Source of the DNA: Centroberyx gerrardi
Taxonomy: Eukaryota; Chordata; Actinopteri; Beryciformes; Berycidae
NCBI RefSeq assembly: GCF_048128805.1
Contig: NC_136010.1
Location: forward strand, 13,798,480-13,862,479
Length of the DNA stretch: 64,000 nucleotides
Reading direction: 5' to 3'
Shown here: in pieces, positions 38,801 to 64,000 of the stretch
Position numbering within the stretch: the stretch's first letter is position 1
Layout: each line of letters starts with the position of its first letter
Position numbers and translations under genes: made by a program
The notes under the pieces: model-generated
The model's input: only the letters and a program-made list of their open reading frames with translations
Database searches by the model: none
Told to the model about the DNA's origin: nothing

Positions 38801-39540
38801 GTGACTGGACGAAAACATGAATCCTACCTTTCAAATTCCGTTTGATGAACAAAGTTAGGGAAGTAGCCTGCATTTGAAAATCTTGCATGAAATTTACCCT
38901 GTGAACTTTTTAATTTCTAAGTTTAATTATATTGATAGTGTATGTTCCTTTTGTAAGCAACAGCATGAAACCGTAATCCATCTTTTCTGTGAAAAACTGT
39001 CAACTTTCTGGAAAGACATAGCTTCCTATTTGCTTAGGATGTATATAAACAGAAACAATATATTCTGATTAAAATAAATAATGCTCTATTACAAGAACAA
39101 AGGTAATTTGAATATTGAATATGTAATTAATTTTGTAATCCTTTTGAGAAAATTTCACATTCTTAAGATTATCTACGTCTCCCCCTAATATGTTTATGAC
39201 TGAATTTGATAGTCTTTTGAAATCGTTTATTGTAATGAAAAACAAAACAAAAACTGCTTCTATTTCATCTTGGTTGTTTTATTTTATTTCATTTTATATT
39301 TTTTTAGTATGTTTTATTGCATTTTATATTATATTAATTTATTTTGTGTATATATGTATTTGTATATATATATACTTTTAGTTACAGAACAGATGATAGC
39401 ATATGATGTTTGGATATTTTACTTTTTGGAAGTGTACATTTTTTGTACTGTAGTGTGTGTAATAGGCTAAGATGTTCCAGTAAACTTCTGTATGTTGCTA
39501 ACATTCAAAATTTAAATAAAGTTCACAAAAAAAAAAAAAA
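38800..39540 (+). mobile_element. LINE (L1/Tx1-type) 3' end, 5'-truncated
   Basis: Plus-strand coding remnant near 38870-39065 reads LKILHEIYPVN, then DSVCSFCKQQHETVIHLFCE with FWKDIASYL. That is the Cys/His motif after the reverse transcriptase of L1-type LINEs. An AT-rich 3' tail follows, with AATAAA near 39516 and a run of A bases at 39527-39540. The element is truncated 5' of this motif; its left border (near 38800) is approximate. Confidence 0.75.
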
Positions 39541-40136
39541 TCCCAACCCACAACAACACTTCCGGTCAGTATTTTCCAAACTCCACGACAAACCAGTTTT
39601 GTAAGGTTTTCAGAGAATTTGCATGATATAAAAAGTGGGTTAAATAAAAATAGAATTGTGTTTGTAAATTGCCTTTCATAGTTTATACTTATAGGGTTTA
39701 ATTTTACGGCGGTAGGGGGGATTTCCCCTCCTCTGCTTCTGATTTGCGTATCACTGATTATTAAATTTAAGGGGAATATGCTTTATTTTCACTCCTCCGT
39801 TGTGCATTTCACTCTTACTTTGAATAAAACGAATGCTTCTCTCTAATCTGAGAGGAGATTGCGCCAATAACGTGCAAAAAAACTGCAACGGGGTTTTCCT
39901 CCTTTCCTCACACATGGGTGAAAAAGCAGACAGTGAGTGCGGTGACAGTGAAACGTCAATGGGCAAAAAGGGTCAGTGAGAGATTAGGCTACCTGATTTC
40001 AGCTCCACGTTATGCCATGAATTGCTTTCGGATGGCTTGGTACAACTGTAGATGACAGGAGCATACACTGCACTATTAGAGAGACAATCCCGGGCGAATG
40101 AAGGTACCGCTATCTCATTTGCTCTGCTATATTTGG
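39541..40136. other. Spacer between the LINE tail and the samhd1 duplication
   Basis: No gene recognised. The sequence matching the copy 2 promoter begins just after this stretch. Confidence 0.45.
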
Positions 40137-40610
40137 CTCCGCCCTCTGGCTGTCACCCAAACCAAAAGTCCGAAACAAGTTGCGTGAAGCCAGGAGCGAT
40201 AGGTAGAAGGAAGTAAGGCGATTTTGTTTGGAAAATAAAAGCGTAATATTTGTCAGGGCATATCGGTGGAGGTTTAGTCTGGCCTATGGCAAATCGGTAG
40301 GTCTATATGCTGTTAATATGTGCTCCTATATTATCCTCATTAAGTATTGTTTCCACTTCTGTATGATGTATTACTAAAAAAAAAAAAAATAGTTCCAAAT
40401 ACGTTCGAAGACTTTTATTTTGAAGGCTGTAACCGGAAGTTCTATTGTGATTCTGGGGCCATTGACTATAGACTGGTGGAGAAACTAAAACCCGGCATTT
40501 TTCACCGCCTGTGTGTCTTCTTCTGTGGACGTGTGCCCTGATCAGCTGAAACTGTTCCGTGAAATTTGTGGGTCGCCACTCAACTCTCATTTCTCTGCTC
40601 GACACTCGAC
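40137..40610 (+). promoter_or_regulatory. samhd1 copy 1 promoter and leader
   Basis: This region aligns with 55863-56525 upstream of copy 2. Shared blocks include ccgccctctg, gcgtgaagccag, aggcgattttg, ataaaagcgta with atttgtcagggcat, a cttttattttgaaggct block, and the leader near the ATG. The duplication therefore included the promoter. No certain TATA box or interferon response element was identified. Confidence 0.6.
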
Positions 40611-48879
<8,269 letters not shown>

Positions 48880-50215
48880 GAGGAAGAGAGCAAGCATCCC
48901 CTGTTTTTCATTGGTTAAAGGGACAGTCTGTTACTTTGAGTGAAAATTGTATTTTTCTACAAGGCGAGTGTGTTGATGAGCACAGCAAGGCTGAAAATCA
49001 TGAGTACTGTTTGAAGTACTGAACACTGTGTTTTTACTCCAAAAAGAAAAAACTCAAGAGTTTCAAAAAAGACATGAGGATGCATTATTGCATATTCAGG
49101 GCCTGTACTCAGGATTTTTGTTGCACTAAAATAGAGCCCTGTCCACATGCCAAGGATTATACATATTATACCTTTGTTTTAGTTTGATTTTTATCCATTT
49201 TATTTCGGGATCCCCTTTCCGTTGGCAGTTGTATTTGTCACATTTTAAGTTGTGTCCTCATTTATTTTATATCATGCTAGTACCAGTAACCCACTATCAT
49301 GTGATCATGTCATTACGGGTCAAAGTACGAAAAATATGAGTGCATATCAAGCTCTTATCTTTCTACATCCTGGCTGTGTCTTCTTCAGTCACACAGTTGT
49401 TTTGTTATTAACCATCATAACCATTCAGTTGTTTGTAGTTAAAAGTTACTCTGGACAGTCAATCATGCTCGTCTAAACCGTGTTACTCTGAAACTGAATG
49501 TATATTTAATTCAGGGCAATGTGTTTCTACAGCATGTACACAAGCTGATATGATTCAGGTTATTGTTTTATTCAGCTTGCAGCTATATTTTATTTTTTTG
49601 CATAGCTGCCAAGCTTTCAAAAGGTGATGTGTCTAATCAGCAGGAGGTCATATGAACATGGTGGTGAGTCAGAAAGTAACTCCATTACAATATGGGTAAT
49701 GGAGTCTTAAGTTGAGCATTTAATATGTGGTTTTGGGATTTAAAGCTTCTAATGGTATTTGGTTTGTACATGTGAATTTATTTTGAAATTTGATATTTTA
49801 CAACTTATTTTGGTTTGGAATGCATTTACTATGGGTTTGGCATTCTTTATGGTTGCTGTGACATATGTTGTGCTTTATTTTATTCACAGTAAGCGGTTCA
49901 ACTTTCCCATTGCTTTCTCCAACTTAACCATCTCTACCACTGTGGTTAAGACATATTTTGGATACCAGTTCTGATGTTTTCCTCTCACCAAATTGTACTG
50001 TAACCTCATCTAACTTGCCTCAAATGATAACTGCTAAACTGTTCGATTGAAAGGCTGTTTGTTTTGTTATGCTCATTGTGTATAAAAGAATTATATTTTT
50101 GAAAGACTGTAAAAGGAAACCTACCTTAGGTTATTGGGAGATCCTGTCTATTTAAAAGGGGTTGAAAACAGATTGTGGCTGTCCATGGTTTGAAAATAAA
50201 ACTCTCTCTTCCTCT
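48880..50215 (+). promoter_or_regulatory. Probable samhd1 copy 1 3' untranslated region
   Basis: No coding potential follows the stop. AATAAA at 50195-50200, followed by a CT/GT-rich stretch, is the best polyadenylation site seen, giving a 3' UTR of about 1.3 kb. Earlier weak signals could also be used. Confidence 0.45.
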
Positions 50216-50639
50216 GTTGTGTCCCTATGCAGTTCACCAGAGGGCACTCAGATGTCTCTTGAGCAATAAGCCTTGTTGCTGTGACACAGTTACAGAGACA
50301 CTGATGACCTCACTTCAACATAATTTAGCCTTTTTAAATCCAATATATAACTTGTCAAATGCTTATACGTAACACAAACTGTACATTTATTGCAACAAAT
50401 TTGACAAGACCTTGGTTGAACACAGTGGCTACATTTCCTACAAGGGTCTGTGAAAGAAAGCGAAATTATTCTACTGTGTAACTGAATGGTTTCATTCGTG
50501 TGCTTGCGTCAGCAAGTCACAGTTTATGCTTTATTTATTATTCTTTTGCCAAATGTTTGCCCTCTAACTCTTTCTGTTACTTTTACTTACTCTGTCACTC
50601 TTTTAGCCTACTTTTTCTGTCACTCTTACTATTTCTTTC

Positions 50640-51960
50640 TTATTTCTTAACTGATGCATTGATAAACAATGCATCAGTTAACCCATTCATTGGTCACATC
50701 AAGGGGTGGTATCGTTTCATTGATGATGTGTTGATGCTGTGGTCTGGTCCAGGGGAAGAACTGCAACAATTTTTCTCATTATTGAATTCATGGGACCCCA
50801 ACCTCAGGTTTACCATGGATCATTCCTCTGACAGCATCAGTTTCCTGGGCATCCTTATTAAGACAGAGGACAATGTTCTCTCTGCCACCATCTTCAGGAA
50901 AGAAAGTGCCCGCAATGCCTTCCTCCTTGCATCCTCATACCACCAAGCACAATCTCCCTTTTAGACAGTTTCTTTATGTGGGGCGATTGTGCTCGAGCAG
51001 ACGGGAATACAACTCCAAATCCCAGGAGATGCAGGTTTTTAGACAGGGGCTGCAGTCGCAAAGTGGTCATGGATGCCTACAAGTGGGCTCTTTACACCCA
51101 TAGGGAATCTTTACTGCAACCCACATGAAAAAGTCCCAACAACCGCATGGTCTGTAGTCATTTCACCCTTATCCAGTAAAATCAAAAGAATCCTTTGATG
51201 TGTTCAGAGAGAGACCTATTGTGGCCCTTAAACGAAACAGGAACCTCAGAGACCGCCTAATACACAGTCTCCACCCCTGTGAGGAGTGGAGACTATGATC
51301 AGGTTCTACTCAAGGCAGAAACCCAGTGGATTTTTAACCTGGGTACTTTACCCCCACAGAGTCTCAATGAAGAACGTGATCTTCATTGATGGGATTTCGT
51401 TTTTTGTGAATTTGTTGCATTAGAGTCTCCTTTTTATGACTTTTATGACCTTTTTATGACAGATTTCATTTTGTTATACTAAATTATACTATTCTATGTA
51501 AGATAGTGCTATAAAATTATATAATATAGTATATTCTTGGGATATATTGTACTATGTAATATGAAAGAGTTTAAAGTTATTTAAAAGTAAAGTAAAAGTA
51601 AAGTTTTTTGTTTTGTTTTAGCTCTAGTGGCTTGTGAGTCTGGCAGAACTGTTTACTATTTTCTATTATATATCATATTTATTTTCATTAGCATTTGTTA
51701 TCTAGTCTGTCCCAGGTGATCCCATGTAATTTCCTTTCATTTTCCCTCCTTTTTTTTCTCATTTTCCCTCCTTTCTTCTTATTTCTGGGATCCTCTTCCA
51801 CTCGCCTTCAATGCTGCCTGAGGAAGAGCACTGAGCTCGAAACGCGTTGCATGTTCTGCATGTTTATAGCCTATATACGTATGTTCACCTGCTCATTATG
51901 CGCTGTTATCGTTTACTGATGCGCCTGAGTCTTTTTCTCTCACAAACGTTGACTCACTAG
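50640..51960 (+). mobile_element. Penelope-like element (PLE) remnant
   Basis: Near 50690-50960 the plus strand encodes a reverse-transcriptase segment: GWYRFIDDVLMLWSG, with the YxDD-like FIDD catalytic box, then SISFLGI and IFRKESARN. The frame then shifts: later pieces read PIVALKRNRNLRDRLIHS (near 51215-51270) and QWIFNLGTLPPQSLNEERDLH (near 51325-51385). The latter resemble the linker before, and the end of, a GIY-YIG endonuclease, whose centre is deleted. A hammerhead-like motif follows at 51811-51860. Order and motifs fit a Neptune/Poseidon-type Penelope element; it is dead. Confidence 0.7.
51811..51860 (+). ncRNA. Hammerhead-ribozyme-like motif of the PLE
   Basis: CTGAGGA (51818-51824, fits CUGANGA) is followed by a hairpin GAGC-ACTGA-GCTC (51826-51838) and then GAAAC (51839-51843). 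The palindrome ACGCGT (51842-51847) could give a dimeric stem III, with the cleavage-site triplet GTT. A short stem I (TGC/GCA) is possible. One extra A separates CTGAGGA from stem II. Penelope-like elements are known to carry minimal hammerheads; activity here is unproven. Confidence 0.5.
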
Positions 51961-52539
51961 AGTTTAGATTATTATCTGTGTGGACTCCGTTTCTTTAAAG
52001 CACACAAATATGGTCATTCTAGCAGCGCAAATAAGTCACCCATTTACAAGCATGATTCAGATCAACAATACCTCAGTTTTAAATGATTAATTTCCAGTTT
52101 TATTAGACTAAATTTTGGTGAGAATGAATACTGTTAAGTGTTTCCCAGAGATTGACAATTTACTTGTGGTGGTGGTTGTTTAGGATTAATTACTTGTCCT
52201 TACCTATAGTGAGAGCGGTGTGTCCACTGGAATCCAACTGGTGATCAGGGGCAATATGCAATTAAGTCTCTGCACTGCACTCATGTTAACTCTCTTACAG
52301 AGCCCATCGGGTGACATATGTTAATAAAATAATGTGTGGCCGCGACTTAACGTGTGGGAACAGGATCCTAATGAGCGGCCACGACTTAGTGACACCTGGG
52401 AATGAGGGCATTATGTCATGGCCACGACGAGTAATGTGTGGAAACAACTTAAGGCTCTCTTAGCAGAAGGCGGGCTCATTCGCTGTCCAAGTAGGAGTTG
52501 CCATTAGCCTGCTGATGGTTATACAGTGGAAATTAATTC

Positions 52540-53170
52540 CAAGATGAAAACTAGAAAATGTGCTCAGTAGAGCACAGACCTCCACCATGTCTGACAACAC
52601 CCCGCTTCACCCAGAGACATTACAAAAACCGTAAGAAGGTATGGTCCAGTGGTTCTTCCCTGCACAACCTTTTGTCACTTGTAATATTATGTGAATCTGA
52701 AATGCACAAAAATGCACCGCTACCCCTTTTGTCCAATCCGCGTGAAAAGCTATAATCAGTTGTTCCTTGCCACAGGCTGTGAATAAAATTTTGTATTGAT
52801 AGCCTATTTGAATTTGTTCAGAAGTTATGCACCTTTTGATGGTAGGCCACGCCCCCTTTTGGCCAATCCACGTAAAAAGTTACACAGTTATTCCTTGCCC
52901 TGTGACAAGCATGTAGCCTAATCAAAGTTTTGGAGTGTTATGTGAATCTGTTCAGAGGTTATGCACCTTTTGGTGATATGCCACGTCCACCACCACGCCC
53001 CCTTTTGGCCAATCGACATGAAAAGTTAATCAGTTCTTCCTTGGCCCACAACCAACCTTCATACCAAGTTTTGTGCAAATCCGTGCCCAACTTTTTGAGA
53101 TATCCTGCTAACAGACGGACAGACGGACGGACGGACAAACACAGACGCGGGTGAAAACATTACCTCCTTG
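52540..53170 (+). repeat. Dispersed repeat with three diverged internal units
   Basis: Three related blocks occur (near 52700-52760, 52820-52900, 52950-53040). Each has a stretch like atgcaccttttggtgatatg, then ccccttttggccaatcc and gaaaagttaat. The end reads aacagacggacagacggacg, then gcgggtgaaaac and acctccttggtggaggtaa, a tail seen in an abundant animal repeat family. Its class is not determined. Confidence 0.6.
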
Positions 53171-53229
53171 GTGGAGGTAAAAAAAAAAAGCAAATCAATT
53201 CAAACCGCTCCATGTTTGCAGTATCCTTA

Positions 53230-54279
53230 ATTTGATGTTGTTGACAAAACTCACACTAACCTTAGCAACAGATATGCATGTTTGGGCTGGATTGTTATGG
53301 TTGTGGATTGATGGGTGCTTAGGAACGTTAGCGTGCATCTCCTTGCTGCCAGATAGTTTTCTAAAATATCTTAATTGGATAGTGAAACATTGAACATATT
53401 GACAACACATGTCATTTGTTTTAGTCAGAGGACATTCACTAGTCGCTTTTCACTAATGTGCATCATGGTCTGTGTGCTTGTTCTCAGTGAGCATGCCTAT
53501 TTCCTTATGTTCTCTACTAAAGTGTTGTCCTACCCTACCTAAAAGTCTGGGTAAAACAACATGCTGTCTGCTTACATAGTTCTGCCTTTCTGAACATTTC
53601 CTGCTAAACCAGTCCCTCCTTTTATTTTAAGAACACGGGAGAGGTCAGGTCAAGCTTTGTGAAACTAAAGTTTTAGCTTCTGGATAGCTAGATAATAGCC
53701 AATAAGCTATCTAACTGAATTGAGATGCTATTGGTGTGCTTAGTAAACGTTTTCCTGTCGCTTTTCACTAATGTGCATCATGGTCTGTGTGTGCTTGTTC
53801 TCAGTGAGCATGCCTATTTCCTTATGTTCTCTGCTAAAGTGTTGTCCGATCACTGATACTCTGCTACATGTTGTCTTGTGTATGTTCCTTAGTGTTGTCC
53901 TTGGGTTGTGTTTTTTATATTTGCTTTTAATTCTAGGTAGCCATTAATGATATATGGCCTGGGACTACAGAAACAAAATAAAAATAGATAAACAAAATGA
54001 GGAGAAGGGGGGATGTTTCTCACCTTCCATTTAAATCCTGGATGCACTTTGGGGATGAACATCTTATCAAACATATGGGGAAAAGGCCCATGTCCTGGAT
54101 GAAGAGGGATACTGAAAAGTTACAGATTTGTTTGTGTGTGTATTAAACTATTCATGTTGATATCTTACCAGGTCTTGTACAAAATAGAAACTACTGAACC
54201 TATAGAGTTTCGGTTTCGGTCTGACTCAACCACACCCAGTTATATAATGATAAACAAAAGCCGTTGTGTGAGAGGATGG

Positions 54280-54319
<40 letters not shown>

Positions 54320-54470
54320 CGTAACTCACCCATGATAGCAGAGTCATGGCGGGGTGTGTCGGATGAGAAGTGGGTGGATCTCCACATGCCCACGATGGGA
54401 TCATTAAACACCTAGCAGAAAACAGCACAACAAACAGCTTAGAAAACAATAAAAATATATACACTTCCTT
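53230..54470 (-). pseudogene. Third samhd1 copy, inverted and broken
   Basis: On the minus strand, 54411-54330 starts exactly like samhd1 exon 4 after an ag acceptor (GTGTTTAATGATCCCATC). It then fuses within 82 bp to the end of exon 5 and its donor (gtgagttacgaaacacac). The next exon, 54094-54024, is a full 71-bp exon 6 with both splice sites and an open frame ([13 protein letters not shown] in human-like order, here with PFPHMFDKMF). Sequence down to about 53230 matches intron 6 of copies 1 and 2, but in a scrambled order with an internal repeat (about 53441-53532 and 53758-53850). Exons 1-3 and 7-16 are absent, so no enzyme can be made. Confidence 0.88.
54283..54317. repeat. (GT)n microsatellite at the pseudogene donor
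   Basis: It corresponds, inverted, to the short CA run after the exon 5 donor of copies 1 and 2 (near 43040 and 59670) but is much longer here. Confidence 0.85.
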
Positions 54471-54839
54471 TACTGGAGCAGACCGGGTGCATTGTGGGAC
54501 ACACTTCATGCTGGAAGCTTGCATTTGCTACGATGGAGAATAAATGCTCCCTTGTTTGACAGAAGTTGGAACCGAATTCCACTGTTTGTCAGACATTTTC
54601 CATCTTGGCCTTTCGGGGTTTCACCCTTCGATTCAAGCGAGGACAACATCCAGAAAGCATTCTCCGTAGAGCCAGTAGGCAGTTTGATAGGGAGTTTAGA
54701 AATTACAATGTCACAGGAAAGGACGAAATTTAAACCACCAATCTTTTTAAGTAGGCCTGTGTTAACCATATTGCATTATTATCGATAATATATGACTTTA
54801 TCCAATTTTTTATAGTAGCCTACCATTCAAGCAATCTGG

Positions 54840-55270
54840 TATAACTATAATAAAGCTATTTTAAGACTAGTCTAAGCCTTAGACTGGTCTTAGATTCTCA
54901 GGTTGGACTAGGCTAATTAAGACTGTTACTTAAATATTACAAATGACTTATTTTGAGGTAAGCTAGCCGCCTTCCCCCTGGCTAAGCTTGGGTTAAGAAC
55001 TTTGTTGTTCTGGCAACGAGTTTGCCTAACTGTCAGAGTGTGAAGTTTAAATACTGAAGCTGTTTCATACAAGACGGAAAATCTTTGGTTTTTGGAAAGA
55101 CCTGAAGAAGAGAGAGAGTCTTAGACAGAAACAAGCCATTAGAGATCTACAACAATCAAGAAGTAGTAGGAACAGGTAGGATATACATGTAAGTGTCTAT
55201 AGCAATTTTGACTTAAGGTCACATTTAAGTCTAAGACTAGTTAGGTCTATCTTTATGCAACTGGCCCCAG
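54840..55270 (+). mobile_element. Harbinger-like element remnant
   Basis: Near 55110-55190 a frame reads RERVLDRNKPLEIYNNQEVV, like the region ahead of the nuclease domain in fish PIF/Harbinger transposases (R-x-R-x-NP-x-E-x-Y/F-DD). The right end reads ctaagactagttaggtctat and ttatgcaactggcccc, and the left part has the inverse aagactagtctaagcc. The catalytic core is missing and the left terminus is eroded. Confidence 0.5.
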
Positions 55271-55824
55271 ATCTTTATATGGTAGTTCATAATCTATAAC
55301 AATAGATGCATACTAAACAGATAAATATATTAATATAAATTATATTATATATAATTAATAATTAATTAATTAAAATATAGCCTATATGGTATAGGGGGAT
55401 TTTCTGTCATATGGTGACTTTTGTTGTAAACTTAAACACAACCTGCTTGATAGGTGCAAATAGCTTTAATTGTAGCTGTTTATTATTGTTATCCTGTATC
55501 TTTTACATCCAAATAATAATTATATTTCTCTTTATTTTGATAATAGATCAGTTCACAAGATGATACGTTTCTTAAAGCTCTAGCTTTCTAATTCTCCCTA
55601 AAGATAAAGGAAGTTTACTTTAAGACAGTTAACATCTATCCTGCTTGAACGTTTAAGTTAGTAGCCTAGACATTGACCAAAATGTATGTAGGCTACAGTT
55701 TGTAGATGTGGAAACTTACAAAAAAAATGTATGTATTTGTACTTTTTTCTATTTCTTTATTATAGGCTATAATTCATTGTCTGTGGTGCTCAGCAAGCAT
55801 TATTGATTACATTTGTTTTACATT

Positions 55825-55862
<38 letters not shown>
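55270..55862. other. AT-rich spacer, no gene recognised
   Basis: Very AT-rich around 55310-55400, then an (AC)n run at 55827-55864 that borders the start of the duplicated samhd1 promoter block. Confidence 0.5.

Positions 55863-55864
<2 letters not shown>
55827..55864. repeat. (AC)n microsatellite at the duplication border
   Basis: Perfect AC run directly before ccgccctctg, where similarity between the two samhd1 promoters begins. Confidence 0.85.
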
Positions 55865-55866
<2 letters not shown>

Positions 55867-56525
55867 CGCCCTCTGTCAGCCAAAGCGAAATTAAGATGCG
55901 TGAAGCCAGCTAGAAATATCGAGCAAAAGACCAGAAGTCAGGCGATTTTGCTCATAAAATAAAAGCGTAGTCTAATATTTGTCAGGGCATATTGAGGTTA
56001 TTCTGACCCATGCAGGCACATGTTGTTCCACAGAAATGGGTTAAGATAAGATAGTAGACACCCTTCCAGGATCTCTGATATACTGTAGGTTTTGTGAAAA
56101 GTTATTTGCATTGATTTGGCACCCCTGTGTGGCACAGTTGTTAGGTCTATGCTGTTAATATATGCTTTCAAGATTCAAGATTGAAGATTCAATTTATTGG
56201 TCTCCTTAGAGAAATTTGTCTTGGCCCATAGAGAAGATGACACATTGCAAAAAAGCAGCTCCTGTGATGTGTTACTCGAAAAACAAAAACCGCTTCAAAG
56301 AGTTTTATTTTGAAGGCTATAACTGGAAGTCCTATTTGTAATTCTGGCGGGCTTGACTATACAGATACAGACTGGTGAGAAACAAAACCGGTATCTCCAC
56401 CGCCTGGGTGTGATAATTCTGTCATCGTCTGCCCCGATGAGCTGAAACCGTCCCGTAACGTTATCGTATGTAAATTTGATCGCCACTCTCCAACCTGAAC
56501 AATATCTCTAATTTCTCTGATCGTC
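55863..56525 (+). promoter_or_regulatory. samhd1 copy 2 promoter and leader
   Basis: Aligns in blocks with 40137-40610 but is clearly diverged. An extra stretch (about 56035-56280) including a short repeat (tcaagattcaagattgaagattc) separates the shared blocks. The pieces before the ATG (aaaccgtcccgtaacgtt, tcgccactctccaacc) still match those of copy 1 in order. Confidence 0.55.
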
Positions 56526-62967
<6,442 letters not shown>

Positions 62968-63464
62968 GTCAGTAGAGGCCACTGTGTCCTCTTAGCTCAT
63001 GTTTGTAGAACACTAAAACAGGGAGGAGACAGGCAGGATACACCAGCACCATCTGTGCCAGGGTTAGTAAATAATAATAAATAATAATAAATGATTATCT
63101 TCCAAAATATGCTGGATTGACCAGACTGCGTCTTCAGTATCATCACTGCCTGTACTTTCACAGTGGAAATAATTGGAGAGGACTCTTTACCCAAGTGCAT
63201 CACCTTAGATATATAGAGTGATATCGAGCAGTTTCCCATTTCACATGACTGTTTTCTGGATTTTCAATGCTGGATGTCTCTTAATTTCTTACAACTGCAT
63301 ACACAAACGGTACATGTAATGTTAGTGCTCACTCAAATCTGTTATTTTCGACTCCTAAGCCTGGACGGAGACTAGTTGTGCAGTTGTGTTTCTATGACTC
63401 TGGAGACTTTCCAGAATTTTAGCTTTTTTTCTTAGTCACCAGGAAACTATCAGTCATGCTTTTA

Positions 63465-63575
63465 TTTTGTCATGGCTTAACTATTGTAACTCCCTGAAAC
63501 TCGCCCTACCTAGCAGAGAATCTCCAGATTACAGTTAGTCCAAAATGCTGCAGCTCGGCTACTGGCAAAAAGAAT
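63465..63575 (+). mobile_element. LINE reverse-transcriptase scrap in copy 2 intron 11
   Basis: In shifting frames it reads LNYCNSLKLALPS and QNAAARLLAK, like the YCNSL...LQ-QNAAARL region of Rex1-type LINE reverse transcriptases. It occupies the same intron as the LINE tail in copy 1 (46190-46726), but represents a different part of such an element. Confidence 0.5.
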
Positions 63576-64000
63576 AGAATACAATAGCAACTTTATTGTC
63601 TTTATTGGGAAATTTGGGTTGCTGTGTTACACATTTGAAGTGTTCACTGTAAGTATAACAAGAACACAAAGAGCAACAACAATAAAAAGAATAGAATAAA
63701 TGGACAATGGACATCATCAATATGCAATACACTGTGCACTATGCAAGTGTTGTGTATGGAGACGGCATTCAGCCAGAGCGATAGTCCAGACCAGCTGGAG
63801 TGGGTTATTAAGTCAGTTGTTCAGTAAGGATATGACTAGGAGAATGAAAGACTGTTTAGTTCTGTTTTATTTTTATGCCGGGGTCTGGAACCTACAGCCA
63901 GAGGGGAGTGAGACAAATTCTGCAAACAGGGTGTGACTGGGGTTTGAAAGAATTTTGTACGCTTTGTCTAGTGCCCAGACCTAACTGGTCTGGGCACAGG
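63576..64000 (-). mobile_element. Probable LINE 3' end on the minus strand
   Basis: The edge reads agaatagaatacaatagcaa then ctttattgtctttattggga and aatttggg. Reversed, this is a cccaaatttcccaataaaga type tail ending in a gaata/ttcta short repeat, typical of a fish LINE 3' end. The body continues toward the right edge. Class not determined. Confidence 0.4.

Noticed and set aside
49252-49974. Short frames in the samhd1 copy 1 3' region
   Set aside because: Hydrophobic, low-complexity translations of AT-rich 3' UTR; no splice or homology support.
53230-54470. Inverted samhd1 fragment as a functional gene
   Set aside because: Only a fused exon 4/5 and exon 6 exist; exons 1-3 and 7-16 are missing and its intron is scrambled.
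54492-54788. 98-codon plus-strand frame (MWDTLHAGSLHLL...)
   Set aside because: No recognised homology or splice context. It sits in rearranged repeat-rich DNA and an overlapping frame on the other strand is equally long.

Overview
The window is nuclear DNA from a ray-finned (teleost) fish. The genes are vertebrate, with short GT-AG exons in long introns. Intergenic and intronic DNA is full of (CA)n, (GA)n and (GT)n tracts and fish-type mobile elements: Tc1, piggyBac-like and Harbinger-like elements, Penelope and LINE remnants. No bacterial gene, CRISPR array, rRNA or tRNA gene was seen. All exon models were built by hand from splice sites, reading phase and remembered family sequences; no database search was run.

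Layout. (1) 1728-8268, minus strand: the N-terminal 372 residues (8 coding exons) of an SLC26 anion exchanger, most like SLC26A6; the rest lies beyond the left edge. (2) 8269-15608: intergenic, holding a dead Tc1 transposon with intact ends (9550-10715) and a second, internally deleted Tc1-type remnant. (3) 15609-19013, plus strand: a complete BTB-BACK-kelch gene, kbtbd12 (9 coding exons, 615 aa). (4) 20228-33176, plus strand: a complete NUAK1-type kinase (7 coding exons, 733 aa), with a short upstream ORF, three GILK motifs and an unusual C terminus. (5) 34160-40610: gene-poor DNA with a 5'-truncated LINE.

(6) 40611-64000 is the most interesting part: a samhd1 cluster. Copy 1 (40611-48879) is complete, with 16 coding exons and 626 aa. 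Copy 2 (56526-62967 and beyond the right edge) shows exons 1-11 with every exon length and phase preserved. Between them, in opposite orientation, lies a third, broken copy (about 53230-54470) with a fused exon 4/5 and an intact exon 6. Copies 1 and 2 are almost identical, introns included, across exons 4-6 and around exons 7-9. They differ strongly in exons 1-2, the middle of intron 6 and exons 10-11, as expected from patchy gene conversion. A 523-bp inverted-repeat transposon in intron 8 of copy 2 has a perfect empty site in copy 1. The spacer also holds a Penelope-like element remnant with a hammerhead-ribozyme-like motif and a Harbinger-like fragment.

The four protein genes belong to different pathways (membrane anion exchange, probable ubiquitin-ligase adaptor, LKB1-dependent kinase, dNTP hydrolysis), and nothing suggests that they work together. 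Only the samhd1 copies form a functional family; from known SAMHD1 biology they would control dNTP pools and restrict retroviruses and retroelements.
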